From positions 10,247,001 to 10,311,000 of the forward strand of contig NC_088308.1 in NCBI RefSeq assembly GCF_910592395.1: a DNA stretch of 64,000 nucleotides. Direction: 5' to 3'. Numbering within the stretch: position 1 is the first letter of the stretch; each line of letters starts with the position of its first letter. Positions 35,445-48,009 of the stretch are shown in pieces. Both the position numbers and the translations under genes were made by a program. Source of the DNA: Lineus longissimus (taxonomy: Eukaryota > Nemertea > Pilidiophora > Heteronemertea > Lineidae). The notes under the pieces were generated by a model. It ran no database searches. It was given only the letters and a program-made list of their open reading frames with translations, and was not told the DNA's origin.

Positions 35445-36990
35445 AAAGTGCCTGCTGCAACTGTCTCTTGCTCAGCAGCCATATGAGGCTGAGAAATAGG
35501 ACTAGTCTAGCTTGTAGGAGTCAATCGGAATAATGAGATGTTGTCATTGTGTCAGCTTATGGCTTGCTTGTTGAATGTCTGACGATGTTATGAGTGCAAT
35601 ATGTGGACCCTTGATTTTCTTGCTCCAGGACGGATTAAAGGATGGCAAGGAGCTTTCGCCAATACTTATCTGTGATGCGGCGCTGATACACAACCAGGTT
35701 ACAACAATGTCATTAAGTTTGAGGCTACTGTGATCCGGAAAACTTTTGCTTCGACTTTAACTCAAAATGTAACAATGTCCATACATTATGCTCTCGTAGT
35801 TTCGCAAAATATATGCGGGCATGTGTAAAGCTTTTCAGTAAAAAGTAGGAAAAAAATGAAACCTGCCTTTATTGTCTGGGTTGCAATATTTATTTCTGCA
35901 AATATGTCCAACTTCTCAGACTAGTGATATCAGTATCACTTCGTTAATTTCAATGTTTCGATACCTTTTATGGAGAGTAGGAGGGAATTAACAGATTCTA
36001 AAACTTTTCAAATCGAAATTCTATCGGAAAATACTTGATATGATTGATTTACTTTACGCTATTCACATCTTGAGACAAGCAGTGGATGTTGATGTCATGC
36101 CCTCTGGACGTAGCACTACATAACATCCTGAAGATATAACTGATATCCCACTCTGAGTTTGAGTCCGAGTCTGGTATTAACCTGGTTGTTGGTCAGCACC
36201 CTCTTCATTTTCGCTGCAGTTACATCGTTGATTACGGTTTGAGAATATGCTTTATGTACATGTACACCAGCTTAAAACGAATGTTTCATACCAGAACTAA
36301 ATTCACAGAAAGTCTGAATTACCACCTGCTTTATAATATTACTGGCTGTGCATCTGGATCCATGCACTGGCTGTGGGCTGGTCAACTGGTAGTGGAACTG
36401 TACAGTGTCCAGAATCCATACACTTGTTGTGGGTCAGAACACTGGTAACTGTAATGGATCAATACATTGGTAGTGGATCACTTCACTTTTAGTGGATCTG
36501 CACATTTTGGGATAAATATACACTGCTTTTTATGGCATGAGTGTGATGTCTATAGAGCTTTCATGCCACAGTCCATGTAAAAAGGGTTTACGTCTGGTGT
36601 TTGAAATTCTTACGGGCCATTGGGATTATTTTCTTCTGAGTATGAGACCACCATGAAAGTTATTGCTGAGTTGACAATTTCTAATTGTATAATGTTATCA
36701 TTTGTTTGTGAAGTATTACTTAATTGAAGGACAGGTGTCATGTCCAAGATCAGTGTTATCAAAGGGACAACCAAGGCATGAGATATGGTTTTTTTTCAAA
36801 ATAAAATAGTTTCCAGAAGGACCGTGATAAACGGGATCAGTCAAGAATTATCGGACTGCAATAAATATTGCGCTTAAACGGAATGTACCCGTAGGCTTAC
36901 CTGAAATTCCTAAGCCATGTCCAAAGCCACTTCACAAACACTTGCAAAAATCAATCTTTGTCATAAGCGTTGTGTGACTAACTCAACTGC
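35445..36990 (+). other. DLG5 3' flank / probable 3' UTR
   Basis: No credible coding. Canonical AATAAA signals occur at 36800-36805 and 36860-36865, and a further one at 40891-40896 follows a TG-rich stretch. Any could end the DLG5 transcript. A degenerate repeat of about 25-30 bp built on GTGGATC/CATACACTGG-like words lies at about 36350-36500. Transcript ends cannot be decided from sequence alone. Confidence 0.4.
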
Positions 36991-36993
36991 GTC

Positions 36994-37173
36994 CTGTCAC
37001 AGCAAAACGAGACGCATGTTGCACAGAAGATGAGCCTAAATGACACCAGGAGAAAATGGAAGAAATTGATGTGCTCTGATTTAACAAAAGGTAGACAACA
37101 GTGAAATGAACAACTAGCTCGTCTCAACCTGCCAAGCGCGGAGCAACATGTGCCAGGTTTTGCTGTGATGGGT
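36994..37173 (-). mobile_element. MITE family B copy 5
   Basis: Complete copy, ends GTCACAGCAAAAC and GGTTTTGCTGTGATGG, 180 bp, in the DLG5 3' flank. Confidence 0.65.
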
Positions 37174-37179
37174 AACGAA

Positions 37180-40100
37180 TGTGGCGAATGGATCACAAAT
37201 AGTTGAAACAGAGTTTTGCTGATGTTTTGTTGTACCAAGTAATCCAAATTGAAGAAATGTTTTGTTGATATGGAAGTTCCATGGAACTCCACCGTCATGC
37301 CCAAATACAAATGTCATTTACAGCATGTCCGTCGAAAAGACATGCTGTAAAACGTGATAGACTCATTTTGAGTCAAAACTGTTAAGGTTCACATGTTATA
37401 TGTATTAGCTTTTGCTGATTATTAAGACCATACCATACTGTTGAAAATGTAAGATTTATAGACCCAGTTAGAGGCAAAATAGAAACTGAGTTTTTTCCTG
37501 GTGCTTGTATTAAATCAGATTTGATTTAAAAAATTGAAAGTAATCTTTCGATGGATCACAAATACATACATGTAATACTAAGTGAGATCATTTTTCAGTG
37601 TCGCAAATTGGTTAGTTATACCGTTTAGTTATGAACAACCTTGTCCATAAAATCTACCATGCAAAAGTAGACTCATCATTGAATTTACAATGTAATTTTA
37701 ATCTGATTTGAATCTCTAGAGGTTAAATTTGAATAATTCATAATTTTGTTCACCATTTTCCGTTTTTCCTTCCTCTCTGTAATTAGTGCATTCAAAAAAA
37801 GCACTTGGGCAAGGACAGGATTTTGCAACTTGAATGCAGGCCCAGTGTGTTCTGAACACAAACGCTCTGGCAAACTCAAGAACGAAACTAAAACCTACAA
37901 TTTATTGATACGTCTTGGATGATATATTGTTGAAGTTACGGCTGGTCGGAATTTTACAAGTTTGTTTCAAAATTCAACTGAATTGTCCAAAAATTCGAAA
38001 TTTTGACAGTACAGGACTGGTACATGTAGTTTTACTTTGATATCTTTGAAGAAAAAAATGCAATAGATCCTCTCTAATAAGGACACCCTCGGGACTGACA
38101 AAAGCTGTCTTTAGTGGGGAGGTGTCCTGTGTAGAGAGGTAAAATTGAATGAAAACAACCAATTTGGGACCAAAACTAGTGTCCTCAATAGAGAGGTTGT
38201 CCTTAATAGAGAGGTGTCCGCTGAGGGAGGTTCCACTGTAGTAACAAAAGGTGGTTATGGTCACGTTAGGAGGAAAGAAAACTACCCTTGATAGTTTTGT
38301 TCGTGATGACACTGTTGGTTTGGCAAAAGGGGTTTGTTTAAGACTTAGTTTGTACCATAGATACAGTAATTTATGTTGAAATTAATGGTAAATAGTTGGT
38401 ATTGGTGAGTTTTGTGTTGGCAAAGTTTCATGTGTAACTTTTACACTCGTATATATTGTGACAAACTCGAATGTTTTTCATCTGTTGTACATTCTCATCA
38501 AAAAGTTAAGCACTTCTGTAGATGACTCGAAGTAAACACATGTATTTGCATCGGGAAAATTTCGTGATAACTGTTGTGTATTTTTGGAGTGTTGGCCAGT
38601 TACCACGGTGGCTAAAAGTATCAGTTTGCCTTAGAAAAATATGTGCTTAACTGGAGAGGAGATGATAACACAAAAGGAACATACAAAAGATTAGTTCATT
38701 TTGAGGGGTGTAAGACCCACATTTACTATTTTTATCCGATTGTACCCCTCTAACACTGTATGGAGGGGCCTAGTTTCTATTGTAATACAAATGTAAACCA
38801 ATACTTTTACCAACCGTGGTTACCCACTTGCCTGATATGGGATATCAATGCCATTCAACACGATTAGTCAAAATGCCTGTGACTCGTCTAAGAAAGTCCA
38901 AGTCGTTGGGTAAATGTCAAGTCCATGAAAGAACGCTTGTGTGAATGGGAAAAAGTGAGATGAAATATTTTGAGGTTTACAGTCTACATATTGTACAGGT
39001 AAATGTAATGGTATCTCTCATTTCTACCGACGCCGAAAATTTGAAGAACCGGTTGACAAATATAATGTTGAAGTACCGTGGTTGGAATATGTCTTATCAA
39101 AATTTCATCATTCTTATTAAAGATAAATGGCCACCTATGACAGGAATTCTTCAGTTATAACAGATATTTTAAAGCCCAAGAAAAGTTTGATCAGTTGTAT
39201 TTGGCAGTTTGATAGTTTCAGAGTGCGCACAATGATTCTAAGCAGACGGGAATGATATGAATACACGTACATGTACCGTACATTTTATACAGTAAACATG
39301 GAAAGAACGTGCTTTGTATCTAGGAGATAGAATTTGGGTATTCTGGGTTTACGTGATGTAGCTATTGCTGGGTTATAGATCAAATGCACGACGTAATGTC
39401 AGCCATGATGTAACATTGCAGCAGAGCACTAAGTCTCTACTAAGTCTCTCCTCTGCATCATTTTGACATAGATTTATCAATCAATTTTTATCTACTTGAC
39501 TTTTACCAAGATTTGAACAGAATTTTACCATTATGCTATTGTTACAAAACATTTTCCCGTGTTGTATTTGGTATAAATTTGCTTGGAAATTTGACCAATA
39601 TTAGAATTTAGTTGAATGTAACGTCTAAAGTGCTAAAAACTAAAAACCATGTAAAACCACAACCTCAAAAACACAAAAACTGAAAACCATTGTGTTACAA
39701 TAGGACACCTTGTCAATTTCCACCAGTGACTGCAAATGTCTGTACAACCATCCACCATTTCGTCATGAAATTGATCAATAGGAAGATTCCTGCAGAATCC
39801 TATTGTTGATGCCAGAATCGAAGATGAGGTTTTCTGATGAATGTACTAGACTTTAGTACTTGAATTCTTCCTTTCACCGTTGACTTATGCACGTGAGCAG
39901 AATGTCCCATGAGCATTTCATGATGAAACCGCACTCTCTTCATAAGTGTAGACCTACCCGACTGTGGAATGTCAAATTAATACAATAACAATTATAGCAG
40001 GAATAATCGATTAAGCCAGGCATGCTTTTCAAGTTTTATCACCAACAAAATGCTGCTTTGACCAAGGGAAAATAGAAATGCAGTTATACACAATGCCGTA

Positions 40101-40380
40101 GAACAGTAACATATATTATCAGGTGGATATTTGGTATTATGCATACAAATTTGTTGAAACTCGGCATTCATAGTAATTGTATATCTGTCCAGACAACGGC
40201 ATTGTTGAAATCTTTATTCAGTGCATTTGAAATGTTCATGTTCAGTTACAAATTTCCAATTTTCAGCGAATGGTGTAGGCCTTTAAAGGAGGAGTGTCTC
40301 AAGAGTATGCCAGGCTGGCACTTCTGAGAATTCTTCCTGTGTAAAGGGTTGAGCAGCTCAGCAGAGTTGTATTGAAAGGT
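37180..40380. other. AT-rich non-coding region
   Basis: Only the family C MITE at 38061-38237 is recognised. Long AT-rich sequence with random short ORFs. Confidence 0.6.
38061..38237 (+). mobile_element. MITE family C copy, 3' flank
   Basis: 177 bp, CAATAGATCCTCTCTAATAA to GGAGGTTCCACTG, followed by TA. Confidence 0.8.
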
Positions 40381-40386
40381 TTATAC

Positions 40387-40692
40387 AGGGTAGACTGGAT
40401 TAAAGGTGTAAAGTCGCGTGAGAACGTCAACTGTTGTTGATTTATCAAGGGTAGACTGGATTAAAGGTGTCAAATCGCGCGAGTACCTCAACTGTTGTTG
40501 ATTTGTCAAGGGTAGACTGGATCAACAGTGTAAAGTCGCGTGAGAACCTAAACTGTTGTTGATTTATCAAGGGTAGACTGGATCAATAGTGTAAAGTCGC
40601 ATGAGAACCTCAACTGTTGTTGATTTATCAAGGGTAGACTGGATCAAAGGTGTAAAGTCGTGTGAGAACCTCAACTGTTGTTGATTTATCAA
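40387..40692. repeat. 61-bp tandem repeat, five units
   Basis: The word GGGTAGACTGGAT recurs at 40388, 40449, 40510, 40571 and 40632, exactly 61 bp apart. Each unit also contains GTGTAAAGTCGC, a GAGAACCTCAACTG-like word and TTGTTGATTTATCAA. Units differ by a few bases each. A short minisatellite with no coding sense. Confidence 0.9.
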
Positions 40693-40952
40693 ACTATAAC
40701 CAGTCCTGAAACCTCCAGATCTGAGAGAGGTTGAAGGGTTCTTTGATTTGTTGAGGAAGGTAGTGTATGTTTCTTTAAGATGTCGCCCTTCACAAGGTAT
40801 GGGTTACTGTGTATATAATTCTCTATGTCTTGTGACATTTCTATGTGCATATTTTGCCAATATGTGTGTGTGATTTGGTCAGGTCTAGCCAATAAAAGTG
40901 GCAACTTTAATTGAACCATTTGTCTTGCTTCATTCACTTCTTCCAGTTACCA

Positions 40953-41168
40953 TAAAGTGGGGTAAAATTGGCCCTGAGGGGTGAAAATTGCCCCACCTCC
41001 CAAAATCTTATTTGGGCAAGACTATGATAAATTTAAGCCCACAATTATCTTTTGACATATTTTGTACGGTGATTAAGTTGAAATAGAGGCTTGTTTGGCT
41101 CAAGCTGTTGGGTGGAAAACATATGGAATAATTTTGCCCGACTTTGGGCCAATGTCACCCCATCTTAC
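40953..41168. mobile_element. MITE with TAAGATGGGGT-type inverted ends
   Basis: Left end TAAAGTGGGGTAAAATTGGC and right end, read on the other strand, GTAAGATGGGGTGACATTGG are inverted repeats of about 25 bp with mismatches, about 216 bp apart. Interior is non-coding. Confidence 0.55.
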
Positions 41169-41169
41169 G

Positions 41170-42800
41170 GGTGTAATTGTAATTGCTGTCCATGCAGTTT
41201 GGGCTGTTAGTATTCCCTTGGGGGCCATGTGAATGAAACGTTGGAAAGCAAGTACAGCCCAAGTTTCAGATGCCCCACTTCTTTCTTGCCAAGGAAGTAC
41301 TGTAACCTCACTGATTTTTGCAGGCATTACCATTTTGCTTGTCCACAAAATTATGCAAAATAAGTTTTGTGGTAAATGGTATGCAAATAATACATGCCTA
41401 AAAGAATTCAAGACGAGACAAACTGATTCATGGAAGAGGCTGGACCAGTTGGACTGGATGCCAAAATACCGAAAAACAACATGATGTGCATCAACACACT
41501 TGCCCATCCCCAAAAACGGATTAGTTAAAAAAACTCCAACTAGGATTCCCTCAATTTTGCCAGTTTTCAACCCCTATCTAGCGGTCGCAGTTTTTGGAGG
41601 ATTGTAATGGTTAGGGTCTCAAAATGACACTAATGCTCTCCCTCTACAGCCGAACAGGGCAATTTAAACATTAATTAAGAAATTCTATCACCAGAAGACA
41701 TTATATGCACATCTGTTTTTTTGCCAAAACTGCCTGTCATGAGTGAGTGTGATGGTGATGAGGAGTACAAAGTGCAAAAATATTCCAATAGAGTGTGTAT
41801 AGATTGATTTGCATATATACAATTCTTTGCAAGTATGCCTTTTAATTTGTGAAGGTCAATTTATATCAAAAAGTGCACACATTATGGTCTCTTCTACTGT
41901 TAGGCCTATGTTAGGCGCCCACATGCAACACCTATGGTCTCTACAATCATGACATGGTTACTAAGCGAAATTATAATGTGATGAACAACATCCTCCACCT
42001 TTGTAGTGAACATGAGGCCTTTTGCAATTAAATGATAAAACCCCAAATATATATACATGTACCACTAAACCAACACACATAACTCCTCCCACGAACTTGC
42101 TGTGAGATTTAAAAAATACTAGTAGGCCTAATTAGTTATACAAGTGGCATAATGCTTTGCAAACCATCGAATGGACAACTCATGTAATATGATTAACATG
42201 TCATTTCACCAAGCTCTTACATCGCTGTTCGTGGTCATGCTGGCTGTTGTAAAGTCGCCATACTTCATGATTATCTAATATAATTCTTGGAAACGCCACA
42301 GATTTGTCATATGCTTCAACATATAAATTTGTAGGCCAATGCCCTTGTCTGTACATTGGCCTTCAGTGCAAAGTGGGTCCAAAACTGGTTCCTTTCAAAA
42401 CCTCATGATTGTAAAAACAGCTGTACATACAATGCAACATGGTGATGAATTTCTTAACTGAAGAAAAAGAAGTAAATGCCATTGGGTAGTAGAGAGCAAA
42501 TGCAGCTCAGTGGTACAAGAATCGTCTGAATCGTCTGAATCAGTAGACTGGTGCCTGATCTACAGCCGCCAAAAGAAAGGCTATATTTCTGTTTTTTTAA
42601 GTTGAGAGGTTTTTTTTAACTAATCCGTTTTTGATTGTACGCATGTGCCATTGGATCATTTATTAGATACCTCGATAAATACACCACATAGCTACTTGTA
42701 TATAAAGCCTTGTGGAACTTGGACCTAGCCGTCCACGAGATATCATCCGAATCATGCCAATTTCAGCTGGGTATGTATTTTGAGCGTATTTTACGAATGA
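41170..42800. other. non-coding region
   Basis: No gene supported. The minus-strand 156-codon ORF that overlaps the MITE at 40953-41168 continues to 41570 without recognisable motifs. Confidence 0.5.
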
Positions 42801-42810
42801 TACAAAGGCC

Positions 42811-43151
42811 GGCCATGTAGAATTAGCGGAATGAGCGGATTCTGTACAAAATATGATATAATTTCATACAAAATGGAACTTAATGAATTCATTATGTTTT
42901 AATTTGTTCGATACGCCACAAATATTATTTGAAAATCGCTTTTTTACAGTCGTTAAGCCATGACTCGCAATGAGGGCATGAAAACTGGTCTGTAGGGACA
43001 GTTTAGTTCAGTCCGTGCCTCCTTTCGTCTTCAGAGTTCAGGCATGGCGACGATCATCGCGACAAATACTTGTACTGGCTTTTCCAGGCGATTGAAGCCC
43101 AGATTCGGCTCATTCCGCTTATTCCGCTCATTCCGCTAATTCTACATGGCC
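42811..43151. mobile_element. hAT-like non-autonomous element 1 with 8-bp target duplication
   Basis: Inverted ends GGCCATGTAGAATTAGCGG and the reverse at 43131-43151, extended by GGAATGAGC repeats. It is flanked by the 8-bp direct repeat CAAAGGCC (42803-42810 and 43152-43159). An 8-bp duplication is typical of hAT superfamily transposons (also P and some others). Interior of about 340 bp has no ORF. Confidence 0.82.
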
Positions 43152-43378
43152 CAAAGGCCTCCTTTGCGTTTGGGAGGATGGCATGTGGTAGTAATTAGTC
43201 AACAAAGAGAGCCTATCCTAGAATAGGTCGTTTATTTATGAAAATGATGAAATAGGCAACCGTAACATGTTTCTGGAATGTCATGGAACATGCACATTGC
43301 GAAATAGAATAAGCGGCCACCATCACACCCAAAATTAAACTATGCGGGCCGCATTGTCCGACAAACGCATGTTTTGAA

Positions 43379-43740
43379 GGCCATGTAGAATTAGCGGAAT
43401 GAGCGGAATGAGCGGATTCTCAACAAAATATGATATAATTTCATACAAAATGGAACTTAATGAATTCATTAAATTTTAATTTGTTCTATACGCCACAAAG
43501 ATTATTTAAAAATCGCTTTTTACTGTCGTTAAGCCATGACTCGCAATGAGGGCATGAAAACTGGTCTGTAAGGACAGTTTAGTGTGCGCAGCGCTGTATT
43601 ACCGTACCTCCTTTCGTCTCCAGAGTTCAGGCATGGCGACGACCATCGAGGCAAATACTGGCTTTTCCAGATGACTGAAGCCCAGAATCAGCTCATTGCG
43701 CTTATTCCGCTTATTCCGCTCATTCCTATTTCTAATGGCC
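43379..43740. mobile_element. hAT-like non-autonomous element 2
   Basis: A second copy in the same orientation, 228 bp downstream. It starts GGCCATGTAGAATTAGCGG and ends in a mutated TTTCTAATGGCC. Flanked by TGTTTTGAA on both sides (9 bp; 8 plus one chance base is likely). Interior aligns with element 1, with about 20 bp extra near 43585-43605. Confidence 0.8.
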
Positions 43741-43986
43741 TGTTTTGAAGACACGAAGCTGAACTTTTGTGCAGGCAAATAATCATTTTTCCTACAATGT
43801 ATCTGGCTATCATCAGTTCAACACCACAGCCAACAGCAAATACATCACTTTAATAGTAACTACGACCTTATTGGAGCAATGCCTGACGGCTTATGATAGC
43901 TTGTAAAACTAGGATTGATATATGATATATGATATCTAACTGATATTTAACCAGAATGTGCTGCACCATGTCTAGAACTAAACGTG

Positions 43987-44885
43987 CGGCTGTTATAAAA
44001 CGCGGATTCCGCGGAAATCCTAGCCTGGACCGTCCCGTCAATACAGCGTCGTCTGACGGTGGCCAGTGGTACCAGGCTACGGAAATCCGCGGAATCCGCG
44101 CGTACCTGGTTCCGCTGGCTACCGTCAGATGTAGTGGTAGTCGTTCACACGCTCTCTGCACGGTCACTGCACGCAGCGCGAATTTAGAGAACTAAATCGT
44201 TCCGTAATAACTGTATTTCATTACATTTTTTTGAGGGAAGGTAAGTACTATAAACAGACACTGTGGACTGAAATACAGACAGGACTGTTATTCTATTAAT
44301 CACATATACATTGTACTACGGTTTTTGAATTTTTTTTACCAAGGATGAATCGTCGCCTGAAGATGGCTAAAGATGGCTAAATTAGCCCCCACTGCTGCTG
44401 CCTATAGTCCCCACCGCATGTTGGTATATTCATTAAATAAAATACCACCATGCGAATGGTTAATTGACAAGGACATTTAAATAAGCCTGGTTATCATTTT
44501 ATGTCGGATTAAACGTAAACTGAATCACACACTACGCTGGGTGATCTTCGGTCCGAGTAGCTAGACCTACCATCGAGAGTCTAAGAATGTTCCAGAAGGG
44601 CGCCAATGGCTAATATTCATAAAAAACGAGGAAAAGTTTTTACTTTAAACTTCATGTATACCATACATTTACACTAGCTATCTCTGTAGAACAATGTAGT
44701 AAAAAGCATATTAGCACATGATATAATTACAGTTGGCTGGCATTGATTATTGTATGTTGGAGCTCTCGGCCTAGCGATAGATCGAAACACAGTTATCATT
44801 ACATCTGACTACCACTACATCTGACGGTGGCCAGCGGAACCAGGAACGCGCGGATTCCGCGGATTTCCGCGTTTTATAACAGCCG
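43987..44885. mobile_element. TIR element family D copy 1 with 9-bp target duplication
   Basis: 899 bp. Inverted ends start CGGCTGTTATAAAACGCGG and continue with GATTCCGCGGAAATCC-type sequence. Flanked by the 9-bp direct repeat CTAAACGTG at 43978-43986 and 44886-44894. Second inverted words, CTACCGTCAGATGTAGTGG near 44121 and its reverse near 44812, lie further in. A 9-bp duplication is typical of Mutator-like elements; no transposase is present, so the assignment is tentative. Confidence 0.82.
44054..44130. repeat. strong palindrome inside family D copy 1
   Basis: TGACGGTGGCCAGTGG at the left and CCGCTGGCTACCGTCA at the right form an interrupted hairpin around a CCGCGG-rich centre. It probably reflects a duplicated, inverted copy of the element's own subterminal sequence. 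Confidence 0.65.
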
Positions 44886-44899
44886 CTAAACGTGAGGTA

Positions 44900-45918
44900 C
44901 AAACCGATTTATCAATAATCCCGCTTCATCCATGGCTTTATTTCTCGATGACGCTGCTTAGATAAACCAGAGTCTATCAAATAAAGATTAAACTGATTGT
45001 ATTGACAGACACGTCGAACAATGGGATAAGCGTTCACCTGGACATTTCGAGGGTTTTGCGAAACCTCCCTAATACACGTAGGACTTGATGCCGACACCAC
45101 AAACTTTCGTACTTCGTACTTCGGATGAGCAGGGGTTGCGAAACCTACCTAATGTCATACTGGATGTGACAGTGGATTATCGTATACATTGTGTGTTAAG
45201 TCATATTGACGAATCTTGATTTCAGATTGATAACAAATTTGAATTATTAATGACAAACATAACATTCGTTCTTCTCTGAAACCATGCCTCACAGGGCAAA
45301 GCCATTCATTTGAAGCAAATTTGATTGACAGAATTACTACATGTATATCGTACCAATGATTACATGCACTAGTTGAAATTTTACGCTGATATTTATCGCG
45401 GCATTATAAAAGCGTAATGGTGCGTGACAATTTTATCATCAGCAACAAGACAAATACATGTAACATGCAAACTCACAATAGCGTTGCGTGTATTATGGAT
45501 CGGTAGATTGTGGCAATTGTATAAGTTTACATCGATGTCTAGCGGTATGGCCATGGGTCTTACCTGCCATGCCATATACCGCATGAACCGATATCTGTCA
45601 TCAAAAATTAGAAACTTTCTTCCAGAGGTGACAACGGATAGAATAATAATACACAATTTGATAACCGCGTTAAAATTTCGAAATTTCAGGAAGTACCTTT
45701 AAACAAGTCAGATATACAGTGTTCATGCATCACTTAATAATAAATTTTGTGTGTAGGGTAGATTTCACACAATTCTGTTTGCTCTTTGAGTGAGGCAATT
45801 GGGAGTGTTCGAATTTTAACCCTTTATAGACCAACAGCAGTCTTCTTGGATTCTCTGTAATACATTTCATCCGTTACGTCATTTAATTGTCCTAGGATAT
45901 AACAAGTAGCCCGGCTCC
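44900..45918. other. non-coding spacer between the two family D elements
   Basis: No features recognised beyond a short direct repeat, GGGTTTTGCGAAACCTCCC near 45050 and GGGGTTGCGAAACCTACC near 45131. Confidence 0.5.
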
Positions 45919-45928
45919 AATGGAACGG

Positions 45929-46664
45929 CGGCTGTTATAAAACGCGGATTCCGCGGAAATCCGCGGAAAAATCACAAAGCCGCCAGTAAATACGCGCATA
46001 ATATTTAATGATAATTATATTATACAAATAACAACATAAATCATAAATCGGAGGCAAGAACTACCAGTTATCTGCATATTTCATCGGTCATATTTTAATC
46101 CTCTGGAGCGCCATTCATGCCATTCCGATCGACTCTTCCCTCTTTTTTCTTGGTGTTGATAAACTTTGCATGTTAGGCCTATCTTCGACACCACCGTGGT
46201 TCCTGATTCCCTAACGGAACATATTACGAGGCTGCTTTCAAGTGTGATTGATGCCCGGATTGATGTACGTTACGGTATGCCTCCTTCAAATATAGGTCGA
46301 TGACGAACTGAATTCTGGTCTATGTTTTAGGACAATCTCCTTGCAGCTCGAACCTAACCAACCATATACATGTATGCGACTGCACATTGGAGTCTATTTT
46401 TAGCAATCACAAAAACTTACTTCGCGGCCCGTCCTAGAGTATAAGTTTATTTCAAACTACTGTACAAGGTGCTTGTGATTTACGGCGCATACAGCGCACC
46501 ATATAACGGGGATTCCCAAAGACCTTGTCACCAGGAGTACTTCATGCGCACAACAATGCACACTATTAATATGAAAAACTCTCACCTGCGGTTCAGGTAG
46601 CCACCCTGCAGCCAAGTTAGATTTTTCCGCGGATTTCCGCGGAATCCGCGTTTTATAACAGCCG
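45929..46664. mobile_element. TIR element family D copy 2 with 9-bp target duplication
   Basis: 736 bp, same ends (CGGCTGTTATAAAACGCGG and its reverse), flanked by ATGGAACGG at 45920-45928 and 46665-46673. The interior is largely unlike copy 1, so the family is held together by its ends, as is usual for non-autonomous elements that differ inside. Confidence 0.82.
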
Positions 46665-46673
46665 ATGGAACGG

Positions 46674-47372
46674 ACTAATATATGATTTTTGAAATGTCCT
46701 GTTTATTTATGACACTTCAAAAATCGACAAGTAGGCCCTAAACAAAGAAGCACTCTTAGTTCTAAGTTCTGCTGATTGTTAATGACGAAAGTACCAACTT
46801 CGCCCAACAAAAATCTCACCACGAAGACAACTATTCAAGTTCTATGTACAGCAGATTGTCTGGTGGTGCGGAGTTAATATTTGAAGTCCAATGAGAAGAA
46901 TTCTCGCGCAGAGGTATTTTGTTGAGCGTCCTTCAGATGAATGACTATTGCTATTCCACGAAAATGAATGAACCACCTGTGAGATCGACCTGATGGCGAT
47001 CAAGGGTTAGGAAACAATCCGCAAGTGAAAACAAATATCTGATCTTTAATCACTGATTTGTTTGAAATATCCTAATATTCACGATACGTCAGGTAGAACA
47101 ACGATACATCATGTCTAGTTTAATCGCGAATCGTATTGAGACGAATAAATACTCAGCATTCAACCTTCGCTAGAAATTCACACGGTCCACACGGAAGTAG
47201 CAACCGATTATACAATGTCCACGACTTACCGCTATGGCGGACACATTTAGTTAAATCAGAGTCATTCAAATAAAGAGTCAGGCAACTAGGGAACGTATCA
47301 ACATCAAAGCCGCGGCCCGTTTCGGAAAAAGCGCGTTGGGACAGAGCTCTCTCGGGTCACGTGGTACACCCA
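46674..47372. other. non-coding spacer
   Basis: Nothing recognised apart from the extra AAATAAAGAGTCAGG word near 47270 that echoes the composite-element arms. Confidence 0.5.
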
Positions 47373-47674
47373 GAGTCTTAAAGAGTCAGGTCACGGCAAG
47401 TTTCCTTTGATCACACAGCTCTCTCGGGCAATTAACTGGAAGCCAGGATGAAGCCACTTTTAATTCAGCTACAAACTGAGCTGAGCCGCAAAACAATGGA
47501 TGGAACGACCAAAATTCAACGAAAAATATTTACTCTGCACATTAGGTATACACATATGATTTATCGGGTTACAAATACATACAATATAAATTATATCGAT
47601 GAAAACGATCTGAGAAATTAGGCAGATATTATGTTGATTAGCTGCTAATTGCCAAACATAACAATAATCAAACC
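47373..47674. repeat. left inverted arm (about 300 bp) of a composite element
   Basis: It pairs with 49259-49527 on the opposite strand at high similarity. Shared words include GGTCACGGCAAGTTTCCTTT/AAGTTCCTTTGATC, CTCTCTCGGGCAATTA, CAGCTACAAACTGAGCTGAG and CGACCAAAATTCAACG. The left arm has about 30 bp extra around 47570-47600. Confidence 0.85.
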
Positions 47675-47799
47675 ACAATAAAGCTGCATGCACTCTCATC
47701 TGTTTGCCATTTGTTATAAAAAATCCCTAATCAGGTTGCAATCAACGTCAACATCTACTGTATACTGTATAGATGGAAATGGAATCTAGGTAATAAAGG

Positions 47800-47935
47800 T
47801 ACAGGAAAAAAAGGTACAGGAAAAAAAGGTACGGAAATAAAGGTACAGGAAATAAAGGTACAGGATATAAAAGTACCAGAAATAAAGGTACTGGAAAAAT
47901 AGGTACACAAAATGGCATAAATAGGTAAAAAGGTA
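47800..47935. repeat. degenerate GGTACAGGAAATAAA minisatellite
   Basis: About nine units of 14-18 bp containing AAGGTAC(A/C)(G/A)GAAA. The minus strand reads as repeated FISCTF peptides, which is only the repeat. Confidence 0.8.
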
Positions 47936-48009
47936 CACAATTTTTTTTAACATTTTACGCCGGTATTGGCACTTGGTGGCCTGGTCTGGTAGCGAAATAT
48001 TTTTCCACA

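Noticed and set aside
40387-40692. Regular repeat array as CRISPR
   Set aside because: Units are contiguous 61-bp tandem copies with no repeat/spacer alternation, and the genome is eukaryotic.
41100-41570. 156-codon minus-strand ORF as a gene
   Set aside because: Its last part overlaps a MITE terminus and it has no recognised domain or splice signals.
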